Positions 46,194-55,885 are shown, counted from the stretch's first letter. The stretch is 64,000 nt of DNA from Cohnella baijiui (GCF_020731285.1 NZ_JAJFOW010000007.1:62001-126000); one strand, 5' to 3'. The notes: a model not told the origin generated them from the letters alone. Translations and numbers: made by a program.

Positions 46194-47918
46194 TTGTTAC
46201 GCCGATTCGCATCGTTCTACAAGCCCTACAAGGGATTGTTTTATCTGGATTTCTGCTGCGCCGTCGCGGCCGCGCTGCTGGAGCTGGGTTTCCCGCTGGC
46301 GGTGAATAAAGTCGTGGACGAGCTGCTCCCCAGCAAGGACTGGCAGCTCATCCTGTGGGCTTGCGGAGGGCTGCTCGCCGTCTACCTGCTGAACACGTTC
46401 ATGCAGTTCGTCGTGACATACTGGGGCCATATGCTCGGCATCAACATCGAGACGGACATGCGGAAAAAGCTGTTCGAGCACGTGCAGAAGCTGAGCTTCC
46501 GGTTTTTCGACAACAACAAAACCGGCCACCTGATGTCGCGCATGACAAACGACCTGATGGAAATCGGCGAGGTCGCCCACCACGGCCCGGAGGATGTCTT
46601 CATCGCGCTCATGACGCTGACGGGGGCGTTTGGCTTGATGGCGGCGATTCATTGGAAGCTGGCGCTCGTCACGTTCGCCACTGTTCCGGTGTTGATCGGG
46701 CTTTCGATTTACTTTAACGGCAAGATGACGCGCGCCATTCACAGAATGTACGCCGACATCGCGGACTTCAACGCCCGGATCGAGGACAACGTCGGCGGCA
46801 TTCGCGTCGTGCAGGCGTTTTCGAACGAAGAACACGAGAAGACGCTGTTTCGCACGAACAACCAGCGCTTCCGGCAGGCGAAGCTGCTGGCCTACAAAAT
46901 CATGGCCAAGAGCGGATCCCTCAGCTACATGCTCATGCGTCTCGTCTCGTTGATCGTCATGATCTGCGGGGCCTGGTTCGTCTTCCGGGGAGAGCTGCAT
47001 TACGGAGAGTTCATCGGCTTCATTCTGCTGACCAATGTGCTGTTTCGACCGATCGAGAAGATCAACGCCGTCATCGAGACGTATCCCAAAGGCATTGCCG
47101 GCTTCAAACGGTACGTGGAGCTGATGGATACGGAGCCGGACGTGGCGGATGCGCCGGACGCGATCGAGGTCGAGGCGCTCCGGGGCGATATCCGCTACAA
47201 AGGCGTCTCCTTCGGCTACGAGGAGAACGTTCGGGCACTGCGGGGTATCGATCTGTCGATCCGGGCGGGAGAGACCGTCGCCTTCGTCGGCCCTTCGGGC
47301 GCCGGCAAGACGACGTTGTGCAGCTTGCTTCCGCGGTTTTACGAAGTGAGCGAGGGAGCTATTACGATCGACGGCATCGATATCCGCCGGATCAAGCTGT
47401 CTTCGCTTCGCAAGCAGATCGGCATCGTCCAGCAGGACGTCTTCTTGTTCGCGGGCACGATCCGCGAGAACATCGTTTACGGCAGGCTGGGCGCAAGCGA
47501 CGGCGAGGTCTGGGAAGCCGCCAGGCGGGCGCGGCTCGACGACTTCATCCGTTCGCAGGCCCAAGGGCTCGATACGATCGTCGGCGAACGCGGGGTCAAG
47601 CTGTCCGGCGGCCAAAAGCAGCGGCTCGCGATTGCCCGCATGTTCCTGAAAAATCCGCCGATCCTCATCCTGGACGAAGCGACGTCGGCGCTCGACACGG
47701 AGACGGAGGCGGCGATCCAACAATCGCTGGCGGAGCTGTCGGAAGGACGGACGACGCTCGTCATCGCCCACCGGCTGGCGACGATCAAAAACGCCGACCG
47801 GATCGTCGTCGTGACGGAACGGGGCATCAGCGAGCAGGGGCGACATGAAGAGCTGCTGCGCGCGGGAGGGCTGTACAGCCGTCTCCATCAGGCGCAGTTC
47901 AGTGCGGCGGCGCGATAA
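46194..47918 (+). CDS. ABC exporter (type IV fold, fused membrane and ATPase domains)
   Basis: The 574-residue half-transporter has six membrane helices (residues about 14-310) and an ATPase domain with Walker A GPSGAGKTT, Q loop IVQQDVFLF, signature LSGGQKQR, Walker B ILILDEATSALD and H loop AHRLATI. It belongs to the MsbA/multidrug family, and its substrate is unknown. The start is TTG 46194 with GGAGGAA upstream. The Fur-like box upstream hints at export connected with iron, but this is inference. Confidence 0.9.
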   Translation: MLRRFASFYKPYKGLFYLDFCCAVAAALLELGFPLAVNKVVDELLPSKDWQLILWACGGLLAVYLLNTFMQFVVTYWGHMLGINIETDMRKKLFEHVQKLSFRFFDNNKTGHLMSRMTNDLMEIGEVAHHGPEDVFIALMTLTGAFGLMAAIHWKLALVTFATVPVLIGLSIYFNGKMTRAIHRMYADIADFNARIEDNVGGIRVVQAFSNEEHEKTLFRTNNQRFRQAKLLAYKIMAKSGSLSYMLMRLVSLIVMICGAWFVFRGELHYGEFIGFILLTNVLFRPIEKINAVIETYPKGIAGFKRYVELMDTEPDVADAPDAIEVEALRGDIRYKGVSFGYEENVRALRGIDLSIRAGETVAFVGPSGAGKTTLCSLLPRFYEVSEGAITIDGIDIRRIKLSSLRKQIGIVQQDVFLFAGTIRENIVYGRLGASDGEVWEAARRARLDDFIRSQAQGLDTIVGERGVKLSGGQKQRLAIARMFLKNPPILILDEATSALDTETEAAIQQSLAELSEGRTTLVIAHRLATIKNADRIVVVTERGISEQGRHEELLRAGGLYSRLHQAQFSAAAR

Positions 47919-47947
47919 CGGACGAAGACGATCCGTTCGCCACCCAT

Positions 47948-47980
47948 GCGGGAAAGCGGTGCGCTTTCCCGCTTTTTTTT
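47948..47980 (+). terminator. Terminator of the ABC exporter gene
   Basis: GCGGGAAAGC (47948-47957), a five-base loop and GCTTTCCCGC (47963-47972), followed by eight Ts. Confidence 0.95.
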
Positions 47981-48106
47981 CGTGTCGGCGAGGCTTAACA
48001 AATGTAAAGAAAATCTTAAGCTTTCTGAAGCTTGGCGCCGTCCGGAGGACAACCGGCTTTGGTTAGGCTATAGTAAAGTAAAGACCGCAGTGAGGAGAGC
48101 CATCCC

Positions 48107-48806
<700 letters not shown>

Positions 48807-48817
<11 letters not shown>

Positions 48818-49940
48818 TTACGCGGGCCGCATGTTGTGGCGGCTCATTTGGCAGATGATCTTGAGCTTCATGCTGGGGATGATCACGGCATCGATCTGTT
48901 TTGTCATGGCTACCCGCGTCGCGCATATGGGATCGGTCTATTACCGCCTCATTACCACGATCTACGATCTGTTCGGCCAGGCGGCGCTGTATTACGGCGG
49001 CAGCTTCTTTTTCGCCATCGTGTTCATGGGTCTGCTCAACTGGCCTCGCTTTCGCTACCAGCATGCGATCCTGAACGCCGTCGGCTATATCGCCGACGGA
49101 AATTTCGACGCCCGGGTTCCCCTTCGGGGAAGCAGTGAGCTGCGCGAGCTCGCGGAAGATACGAACCGTTTCGTCGAGCAGTTGAACCGGTCGCTGGCGG
49201 AAGAGCGCAAGGCCGAGCAAACGAAAAACGAGCTGATCACGAACGTTTCCCACGATCTGCGGACGCCGCTCACGTCCATTCTCGGCTATCTCGGGCTGGT
49301 CGAGCAGGACCGGTACCGGGACGAGGTCGAGCTGCGTCACTACATCTCGATCGCCTATCAGAAGTCCGAACGGATGCGGGTGCTGATCAACGACCTGTTC
49401 GAGTACACGCGCACGCGCCATGCGGCCCACACGCTCAAACCGGTGACCATCAACCTGACGGAAATGATGAAGCAGCTGCTGGAGCATCAGAGGATCCCGC
49501 TCGAGGACGCGGGCATGGAAGGATTTTTGCGCGCGACGGATACCGAGGTGACCGTCATGGGCGACCCGGCCAAGCTCGTGCGCGTCTTCGAAAACTTGAT
49601 CGTCAACGCGATCACATACGGCAAGGAGGGGCGCAGGGTCGACATCGCCATCCACCGCTACCCGAAAGAGGCGGTCGTCGAAGTGGCGAATTACGGCGAG
49701 CCGATCCCTTCGACGGACCTGCCCTACATCTTCGACCGGTTTTACCGGGTGGACAAGTCGCGGACGGAGCACAGCGGCGGTTCCGGCCTCGGCCTCGCGA
49801 TTGCGAAAAGCCTCGTCGAGCTGCACGGCGGCACGATTTCGGCGGACAGCGATACGATGCGCACCGTTTTCCGCGTCTCACTGCCTCTAATGAAGGCTGA
49901 CGCCGCCTCCCCCAAGAACGGCGCGCCTGCCAAGGCGTAA
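48807..49940 (+). CDS. Sensor histidine kinase (VanS-like)
   Basis: The 377-residue kinase starts at TTG 48807, overlapping the regulator gene by 11 bases, with GGGGGTAGG eight bases upstream. It has two membrane helices (about 10-35 and 60-80) around a short external loop, a HAMP-like segment (YIADGNFDARVPLRGSSELRELAEDTN), the phosphoacceptor His (about 148) in NVSHDLRTPLTSILGY, and the ATPase domain with VFENLIVNAITYG and SGGSGLGLAIAKSLVELHGG. The small external loop suggests sensing within or near the membrane. Confidence 0.94.
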
Positions 49941-49946
49941 GCGCAT

Positions 49947-49988
49947 AACGCCTCCGCGGTCTTTCCGGACCGCCGGGGGCGTTTTTTT
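49947..49988 (+). terminator. Terminator of the two-component operon
   Basis: ACGCCTCCGCGGTC pairs with GACCGCCGGGGGCGT around a TTTCCG loop, followed by seven Ts. Confidence 0.92.
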
Positions 49989-49992
49989 CCGG

Positions 49993-50091
49993 TCATACAG
50001 AATGTATAAGTTTTACCCCTATCCATTTCTATAAGACCTCCGATAAAAATGTGCCGCCTTCCGGGAAGACGGCGAAGCCGGTTTTACTTGG
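49993..50091 (+). repeat. Dispersed two-hairpin repeat, copy 2
   Basis: This 99-base segment differs from copy 1 (5569-5667) at about five positions. It lies 4 bases after the T run of the two-component terminator. Its hairpin-1 right arm is altered (TTCTATAAGA instead of TTCTGTATGA), so this copy looks slightly decayed. Confidence 0.92.
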
Positions 50092-50204
50092 CGCGTTCGA
50101 ACGTTTAACTTTTCTTAAGAAAAAACTGAGATCTTCTTTCGGTTCGCTTAAAGCCCGCACGATACAATGGCCCCATAGAGCTGAACGCAAAGGGGAACGG
50201 GAAC

Positions 50205-51119
50205 ATGGCTAAAGGAGTCGTGCTGGCGCTGCTGGCGGCATTTATCATCGGATGGAACACGGTCGGAGCGGGAAGGAGCTTGAAGCTCGAAGAGGGGATC
50301 GCGAACGAAACCTCGAAGAAGCTGGAGGCCAAGTCGGCCGTCATGCTCGACGTCGAGACGGGGGATTGGGTGTACGCGCAAAACGCGGACAAGCCGCTGC
50401 CGCCTGCCAGCATGTCGAAGCTGATGACCGAAACGATCGTGCTGGATAATATCGCCGCCGGCAAGCTGTCTTGGTCGGACGAGGTCGAGGTGAGCCGCTA
50501 CGCTGCGAAAGTCGGAGGTTCGAACATGGGGCTGTCCGAAGGCCAGCGATTGTCGGTGGAAACGCTGTTCCGCGGAATGGCGGTCCATTCGGCGAACGAC
50601 GCCTCGGTTGCGCTCGCCGAACATATCGCCGGCAGCGAGCGAGCTTTCGTGAAGCGGATGAACGCGAAGGCAAAGGAGATCGGGCTGTCCCGGCAGTCGC
50701 GTTTCGCGAACGCCACGGGGCTGTCGAGCGCGGACCTCGACGCCTTTGCAGAAGCCGCGAGCAAGGGCGAGACCGTCATGACGGCCAAGGACATGGCCAA
50801 GCTGGCACGTTATCTCGTCCGCACGTATCCGGACGTTTTGAAGTACACGCAGCAGCGGGAAACGCGGGGCTACGGGGCGCGGCAGGCGCTGAAGACGACG
50901 AACGAGATGCTGCCGGGACAGCGCTTCGGCACCGCCGGCAACGACGGGCTGAAGACGGGCTACACCGCCGCGGCGGGCTACTGCTTCACCGGATCTTTTC
51001 AAGTGGACGGACGGCGCTACGTCACGGTCGTCATGGGCACATCGTCCGCGGACGCGCGCTTCGACCAGACCCGCGCGCTGTTGGAGCTGGGACTGAGCGA
51101 AGGGAGGCGGGTTGCATGA
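50205..51119 (+). CDS. D-alanyl-D-alanine carboxypeptidase (S11 family penicillin-binding protein)
   Basis: The 304-residue protein has a signal sequence (VVLALLAAFIIGWNTVGAG) and the three penicillin-binding motifs: SMSK (Ser69-Lys72), SAN in VHSANDAS and KTG in DGLKTGYTAAAGYC. It trims the terminal D-Ala of peptidoglycan stem peptides. It lacks the C-terminal domain and amphipathic anchor of DacA-type enzymes and so resembles the short S11 proteins. It is preceded by the VanRS-like pair and overlaps the next small gene (ATGA). A TACAAT -10 lies at 50163 without a clear -35. Confidence 0.92.
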   Translation: MAKGVVLALLAAFIIGWNTVGAGRSLKLEEGIANETSKKLEAKSAVMLDVETGDWVYAQNADKPLPPASMSKLMTETIVLDNIAAGKLSWSDEVEVSRYAAKVGGSNMGLSEGQRLSVETLFRGMAVHSANDASVALAEHIAGSERAFVKRMNAKAKEIGLSRQSRFANATGLSSADLDAFAEAASKGETVMTAKDMAKLARYLVRTYPDVLKYTQQRETRGYGARQALKTTNEMLPGQRFGTAGNDGLKTGYTAAAGYCFTGSFQVDGRRYVTVVMGTSSADARFDQTRALLELGLSEGRRVA

Positions 51120-51385
51120 ACGCCATGACGTTCGAGGAGAAAATCGCCGTGCTGAAGACGTGGGAGGAAGAAGTGTACCGGATCGGTTACTTTTTGCTGG
51201 AAAACGAGTTCGACGCCGGCTTGGCGGCGGAGCGTGCGCTCTTCTCGCTATTCGGCGAGGAAGCGTTCTGGCGGGCCGGCCCCGAGGTGCGCGCGGACCG
51301 GGTCCGGCGGACGGCAATGTCAGAAGCGCTTCGTCGGAAGGGCGAAACGTATGCCGAGACGGTTCGCGCGCAACCGACCGCTTAG
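51116..51385 (+). CDS. Small protein coupled to the D,D-carboxypeptidase, unknown; sigma-region-2-like pattern
   Basis: The 89-residue protein starts at ATG 51116, four bases inside the carboxypeptidase end, with GAAGGGAGG upstream. The segment EEEVYRIGYFLLENEFDAGLAAERALFSLF followed by RADRVRRTAMSEALRRKGE has the spacing of region 2 of ECF sigma factors (YRxAYxLLGxxxDAExxxQExFLxxW, then LxxIARNxxxDxxRR). No region 4 is present. It may be a degenerate, stand-alone sigma-2-like domain. The family is not recognised with confidence. Confidence 0.6.
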   Translation: MNAMTFEEKIAVLKTWEEEVYRIGYFLLENEFDAGLAAERALFSLFGEEAFWRAGPEVRADRVRRTAMSEALRRKGETYAETVRAQPTA

Positions 51386-51479
51386 CGGATCGAGGAATCG
51401 CCGATAGTGCGGTCCATAATGAGCAGGTTAATAGATTAAATATTGCTTTGTGTTTTCAATTGAAGAGGAGTAGATACGA

Positions 51480-51557
51480 GTGCGTAAAAAGAAGGCGAAA
51501 GATCTAATGGTTGTGAGCGACGCTATTTGGGTAAAAAATGAGGTTGCAAAAATGTAA
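51480..51557 (+). CDS. Possible 25-residue peptide
   Basis: GTG 51480 is preceded 9 bases upstream by AAGAGGAG. The reading frame VRKKKAKDLMVVSDAIWVKN continues for five more residues and stops at 51557. The lysine-rich start and the clear ribosome site suggest translation, but the length allows chance. A hairpin (TGCCTGCGA with TCGTAGGCA) follows. Confidence 0.3.
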   Translation: MRKKKAKDLMVVSDAIWVKNEVAKM

Positions 51558-51690
51558 CGGTTGCCTGCGAGCCTAATTCCCTTTTTTTCGTAGGCAGGGG
51601 GGCTGTTTCGTCCAAATAAGCGCGCATGCAACATGGTCAAACCTGTCATCCATCATGCGAGTGATTGTTAATATTCCTTAGATATTAAAA

Positions 51691-51736
51691 GAAAAATGAC
51701 ACTCCAAACTGTTGTCAGTTTGTGTGTCATTTTTTT
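51691..51736. terminator. Bidirectional terminator before the alpha-xylosidase gene
   Basis: AAAAATGACAC / GTGTCATTTTTT outer stem and CAAACTG (51705-51711) / CAGTTTG (51716-51722) inner stem around a TTGT loop. Runs of A and T on both sides allow termination on either strand. Confidence 0.93.
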
Positions 51737-51822
51737 CGTTTCATTTCGTTGTTTTGTACTCGAAAACGGAACCCGTTACGAGTGGATGAGGGTCGCCTTT
51801 TCCGCTATCGTTCGGGCGCGGG

Positions 51823-54147
51823 TTACAGTCGAATCGACAAAAGATTGGCTCCCGCTGCCGGCACGATGACGACGCCGTCTTCGCCGTCTTCGGCGGAGCC
51901 GCCTTCCACCGCCGCAACGTCGGGGACACCGCGGAGCGCCAGCCGCCAAGCGCCGGAAACGCCGCTCGTCTCGATCCGGAGGATGCCGTTTTCCAGGCGG
52001 CCGGAGACGGCGAAGCGCGCGTCGCCTCGTTCGTCCGGCACGGCCGCGGCGAACGAGGCGCCTTCCTTCGGCGCAAACAGATGGAACGTGACGTCGTCGG
52101 CATAGTCGTAATCCGGACGGGCATCCTCGCGGCCGACCGGGATCAGCGCGCCTTCGCGGACGAACAGCGGAAGGCTCATGTAGTCGTAGCGTTCATGGCG
52201 CCACGTGCCGCCTTCGACCCGCTCCCCGGTGAGGAAGTGCGTCCACGTGCCTTTCGGCAAATAGTAGGCGGATTCGCCCGTTTCGTTGAAGATCGGCGCG
52301 ACGAGCAGGGAATCGCCCAGCATGTATTGTCGATCCAGATAGTCGCACGCGGCGTCTTCGCCGAATTCGAGCACCATCGCCCGCATCATCGGCAGCCCCT
52401 GCCGTGAAGCGACGGCCGCTTGGCCGAACAGATACGGCATGAGGCGAGCCTTCAGCTTCGTAAAGTGCCGGAGCACGTCCACCGCCTCCTCGTCGAACAG
52501 CCACGGTACCCGGTACGAGGTGCTGCCGTGCAGGCGGCTGTGGCTGGACAGCAGGCCGAATGCGACCCAACGCTTGTACAGATCCGGCGTCGCGCTCTGC
52601 TCGAACCCTCCGATGTCGTGACTCCAGAATCCGAAGCCCGACAAGCCGAGCGACAGTCCGCCGCGCAGGCTTTCCGCCATCGATTCGTACGTCGCTTCGC
52701 AGTCGCCGCCCCAATGGACCGGGAACTGCTGGCCGCCGGCCGTCGCGGAGCGGGCGAACAGCGCGGCTTGGCCGCGGCCGAGCTTCTCCTCTAGCACTTC
52801 AAAGACGACCTTGTTGTACAGCTGAGTATAGTAGTTGTGCATCTGCTGCGGGTCGGAGCCGTCATGATAGACGACGTCCGTGGGGATCCGCTCGCCGAAG
52901 TCGGTCTTGAACGAATCGACGCCCATGTCGACAAGGGCGCGAAGCTTGTCCCCGAACCAGCGGCAGGCGTCGGGATTGGTAAAGTCGACGACGCCCATGC
53001 CGTACTGCCACAGATCCCACTGCCAGACGCTGCCGTCCGGGCGCTTCAGCAGATAGCCGTTCTCCATCCCTTCGTCGAACAGCGGGGAACGCTGCGCGAT
53101 GTAGGGATTGATCCAGACGCAGATTTTGAGACCCTTCGCCTTGAGGCGCGCGAGCATGCCCTGCGGGTCCGGGAAGACGCGCTCATCCCACGCAAAATCG
53201 CACCACTGGTACTCTTTCATCCAAAAGCAATCGAAATGGAAGACGGACAGCGGCAAATCGCGTGCAGCCATCCCGTCGATGAAACTGTTCACGGTCTCCT
53301 CGTCGTAATTCGTCGTGAAAGACGTCGTGAGCCACAGGCCGAACGTCCACGAAGGCGGCAGGGCGGGCTTGCCGGTCAGCGACGTATAGTTGGCTAGCAC
53401 ATCCTTAAGCGACGCGCCGCCGACGATCATATATTCGAGCCGCTCGCCCTCGACGCTGAATTGGGCCTTCGAAACTTTCTCCGAGGCGACCTCGAACGAG
53501 ACGAGCTCCGGGTGGTTGACGAAAACGCCGTAGCCCCGGTTCGTCACGTAGAAAGGCACGTTTTTGTAAGCCTGCTCGGAAGCGGTGCCCCCGTCCTGGT
53601 TCCAGATGTCGACGGTTTGGCCGTTTTTGACAAACGCGGAGAAGCGCTCCCCGAGGCCGTAAACCGTCTCGCCGACCGCCAGGTCCAGCTGCTCGCGGAA
53701 GTGATGCCGCCCGTCCTCCGCTCGGACGAAGGCGGTCTGGCGGAAGCCGCTGCCGGTCAGCTTGCGGCCGTCGTACGCATAAGTGATCTTGAGCGGGTGG
53801 GCCTTGGCGATCGTGACGCTCGTCCTGCCGCTCGTCAGCGTGACCGACGCTTCATCCTCGCGGATGGAGACGTCGGAAGCGCCATCGGCCAGCAGCGGAA
53901 ACGTATCCGGGGAAAGGCGCTTGCGCCCCTTGTGGTGATACAGCCGGACGCGGATGACGTCGGCCGTCGGCGAATCGAATTCCATCGTCGTGAGCGCCTC
54001 GTTGAGCGTGTTGCCCCGATGCTCCAGATGACGGTGCGGCGCGTAGACACGCAGCTTGCCGCCCGTCGTTTCGACGCTATGCACTTCGTACGGACTGAGC
54101 ACCTCATAGCCTTTTCGCGTCATCCAGTAGCCGTCGCTGAATTTCAT
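51823..54147 (-). CDS. yicI: Alpha-xylosidase / GH31 glycoside hydrolase (YicI type)
   Basis: The 774-residue protein has the YicI-like N-terminal beta domain (MKFSDGYWMTRKGYEVLSPYEVHSVE), the GH31 barrel with PPSWTFGLWLTTSFTTNYDEETV, FHFDCFWMKEYQWCDF, the nucleophile Asp in DSFKTDFGERIPTD and the acid-base region GGDCEATYESMAESLRGGLSLGLSGFGFWSHDIGGFE. YicI enzymes cleave alpha-1,6-xylosyl units, as in isoprimeverose from xyloglucan. No signal peptide is present, so it acts on imported oligosaccharides. It is divergent from an AraC regulator that probably controls it. Confidence 0.94.
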   Translation of the reverse strand: MKFSDGYWMTRKGYEVLSPYEVHSVETTGGKLRVYAPHRHLEHRGNTLNEALTTMEFDSPTADVIRVRLYHHKGRKRLSPDTFPLLADGASDVSIREDEASVTLTSGRTSVTIAKAHPLKITYAYDGRKLTGSGFRQTAFVRAEDGRHHFREQLDLAVGETVYGLGERFSAFVKNGQTVDIWNQDGGTASEQAYKNVPFYVTNRGYGVFVNHPELVSFEVASEKVSKAQFSVEGERLEYMIVGGASLKDVLANYTSLTGKPALPPSWTFGLWLTTSFTTNYDEETVNSFIDGMAARDLPLSVFHFDCFWMKEYQWCDFAWDERVFPDPQGMLARLKAKGLKICVWINPYIAQRSPLFDEGMENGYLLKRPDGSVWQWDLWQYGMGVVDFTNPDACRWFGDKLRALVDMGVDSFKTDFGERIPTDVVYHDGSDPQQMHNYYTQLYNKVVFEVLEEKLGRGQAALFARSATAGGQQFPVHWGGDCEATYESMAESLRGGLSLGLSGFGFWSHDIGGFEQSATPDLYKRWVAFGLLSSHSRLHGSTSYRVPWLFDEEAVDVLRHFTKLKARLMPYLFGQAAVASRQGLPMMRAMVLEFGEDAACDYLDRQYMLGDSLLVAPIFNETGESAYYLPKGTWTHFLTGERVEGGTWRHERYDYMSLPLFVREGALIPVGREDARPDYDYADDVTFHLFAPKEGASFAAAVPDERGDARFAVSGRLENGILRIETSGVSGAWRLALRGVPDVAAVEGGSAEDGEDGVVIVPAAGANLLSIRL

Positions 54148-54270
54148 CCTTGATCCATCCCTTCGGAAATGATGATAGCGTTATCTTCTTTTCTTAGCAT
54201 ACCGATTGCGAACGCGCCGTTCTTGCATTATCATGCTCATTAATAACACGATTCTGCCATGGGTGATGGA

Positions 54271-55143
54271 ATGGATACCAAACCTTTGAGAGAAAACCGC
54301 CAGCACGGCCAACCGGGCTTTCCCGTAGGTTTTTACCGGATGGAGCGCGCGTCCGGAGAGACGATATTGGACAACCATTGGCACGAGGAAATCGAATTTC
54401 TAACCGTGACGCGCGGCGAGGCGACGTTCCAGATCGGCCTGGACGACTACGAGGTGCGCGCCGGCGAAGCGATCTTCATCCCCGGCGGGGAGCTGCATGG
54501 CGGCTACCCGTTGAACGGGTCGCCCTGCACGTACGAGGCGGTCGTCTGCGATTTGGGCTGGCTGATCGGGAGCGGAGACCGGATCGGGAAGGCGTATTTG
54601 CAGCCGCTGCAGCGGGGGCTTATGGCGCTGCCGGCGTTTTGGACGGAGGAGGAGCCCTGGGGGAAGGCGGCCTTGGGGCGGCTTCGGGAGGTGCTCGCGC
54701 TCGAGGCGTCCGACGACCCGGCGCGCGAGCTGCGCGTCAAGATCGGGCTGCTCGCCCTGTTCGCCGACCTCATCTCGCACGGCCGGCTGCGGAGCCGGCA
54801 TCCTGGCGAGCCAGCCGAGCGGCGCGCCGCGGAGCGGCTGAAGCATGTGCTGCTTTATATGGAGGAGCACTTTGCGCGCAAGTTGACGGTCCGGGAGCTG
54901 GCGGACGTCGCGGGGATGAGCGAGGGGCATTTCAGCCGGGTGTTCCGCTCGTACATGCGGCAGACGCCCGTCGCTTATTTGAACCGCTACCGCCTCCGGC
55001 ATGCGGCTGGACGGCTGCTGGACTCGGACCTGCCGGTATCGGAAGTGGCGCTGGAGTCGGGTTTCGACAACTTCAGCTACTTTATCAAGCAGTTCCGCGC
55101 CGTCTACGGATGCACGCCGCGCGCCTACCGGAGCCGGCCGTGA
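54271..55143 (+). CDS. AraC family transcriptional regulator with cupin domain
   Basis: The protein has an N-terminal cupin sugar-binding-like domain (DNHWHEEIEFLTVTRGEATFQIGLDDYEVRAGEAIFIPGGELHGGYPL). Two C-terminal helix-turn-helix units follow (KLTVRELADVAGMSEGHFSRVFRSYMRQTPVAYLNRYRLRHAAGRLL and VSEVALESGFDNFSYFIKQFRAVYGCTPRAYRSR). The ATG at 54271 is weakly favoured over 54259. The divergent position suggests control of the alpha-xylosidase in response to a sugar ligand. Confidence 0.92.
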   Translation: MDTKPLRENRQHGQPGFPVGFYRMERASGETILDNHWHEEIEFLTVTRGEATFQIGLDDYEVRAGEAIFIPGGELHGGYPLNGSPCTYEAVVCDLGWLIGSGDRIGKAYLQPLQRGLMALPAFWTEEEPWGKAALGRLREVLALEASDDPARELRVKIGLLALFADLISHGRLRSRHPGEPAERRAAERLKHVLLYMEEHFARKLTVRELADVAGMSEGHFSRVFRSYMRQTPVAYLNRYRLRHAAGRLLDSDLPVSEVALESGFDNFSYFIKQFRAVYGCTPRAYRSRP

Positions 55144-55275
55144 AGAAGGGAAGTTTGGAGGGGGGCGTGGAGCGAGATTGCGAGAAGGGAGTAGCGGAAG
55201 GAAGGGTTCGCGGAGCGAGAGAGCGAGGAGGGGGGGGAGCGGTGGGAAGGGCTTGCGGTGCGAGAGAGCGAGGGC
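55144..55275 (+). repeat. G-rich degenerate tandem repeat, about 44-base period
   Basis: The core GCGAGA recurs at 55172, 55215 and 55260, each time in a GGAGCGAGA..GCGAG context. The stretch is strongly purine-biased, with G runs of six and eight bases, including GGGGGGGG near 55230 followed by GGG and GGG. No reading frame on either strand looks coding. A short TGGAGC/GCTCCA hairpin follows at 55289-55305. This fills most of the gap between the araC gene and the DUF2627 gene. Confidence 0.65.
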
Positions 55276-55369
55276 TCGCGCTGCCGGTTGGAGCAAAACG
55301 CTCCAGCTTCGGCCGGTAGCGCCGATGAAGCTTCCCGCGTTTCGTTGCCGCACCCATTTCCCACCACGC

Positions 55370-55417
55370 AAAAAAGACCTCCTTCTCCGCGTCTCGCGCG
55401 CGGAAAGCGAGGTCTTT
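55370..55417 (-). terminator. Terminator of the DUF2627 gene
   Basis: AAAGACCTC and GAGGTCTTT form the stem with an inner CCGCG/CGCGG helix; on the minus strand it ends in seven Ts. Confidence 0.88.
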
Positions 55418-55480
55418 CGTTCATCCGGGTGGTCCCCGTGACAGGCGCGCCCCCGAGGGGCCGCCTCATTCGCATGTCGA

Positions 55481-55798
55481 TTACTCCGTCGGCTTGCCGC
55501 TTTCCTGGGCGCGCGGAGGCCGGGGTGGGCGCTTGGCGCGGAAGCGGGGGGAGACGTAATTGTGCTTGCGGTCGCGGAAAAAGATCCAGCCGCCGATAAA
55601 TCCTACGCCGATCAGGAACAATACGAATCCGAGCACGAAATGCAGCCAGGCGAACTCCGGATTCGGGAGCTTCACGTTGCCGAGCTGCGCGAAATAGTCC
55701 CAGAGGGCGTCCTTCATCAGCAAAAAGCCGTAGGCGGCCATAACGCCGGGAATGACTAGCAGCAATACCGCGATCAGGCGCGAAACGACGAGCTTCAA
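55481..55798 (-). CDS. yqzF: DUF2627 family membrane protein (YqzF type)
   Basis: The 105-residue product has two membrane helices (LIAVLLLVIPGVMAAYGFLLM and FAWLHFVLGFVLFLIGVGFIGGWIFF) and a basic, Pro/Arg-rich tail. The sequence matches the DUF2627 family, of which yqzF lies near the bkd genes in Bacillus. It is divergent from lpd here. Function unknown. Confidence 0.87.
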   Translation of the reverse strand: MKLVVSRLIAVLLLVIPGVMAAYGFLLMKDALWDYFAQLGNVKLPNPEFAWLHFVLGFVLFLIGVGFIGGWIFFRDRKHNYVSPRFRAKRPPRPPRAQESGKPTE

Positions 55799-55885
55799 CG
55801 GACAGGTTCACCTTCCTCTCCTCTTCCTCTTATCATACCGATTTCGCCAAAAGATGTCCACGCCTCCGCCGGACGGCCGTCCGCT

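Larger units (their letters stand above)
51386..51822. other. AT-rich intergenic patch of about 440 bases
   Basis: This gap between the carboxypeptidase operon and the convergent alpha-xylosidase gene is visibly richer in A and T than its surroundings. It holds one possible 25-codon ORF (51480-51557), a weak hairpin (about 51563-51598) and a strong terminator (51691-51736). No known RNA or mobile-element signature is seen. It may be a remnant of foreign DNA. Confidence 0.55.
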
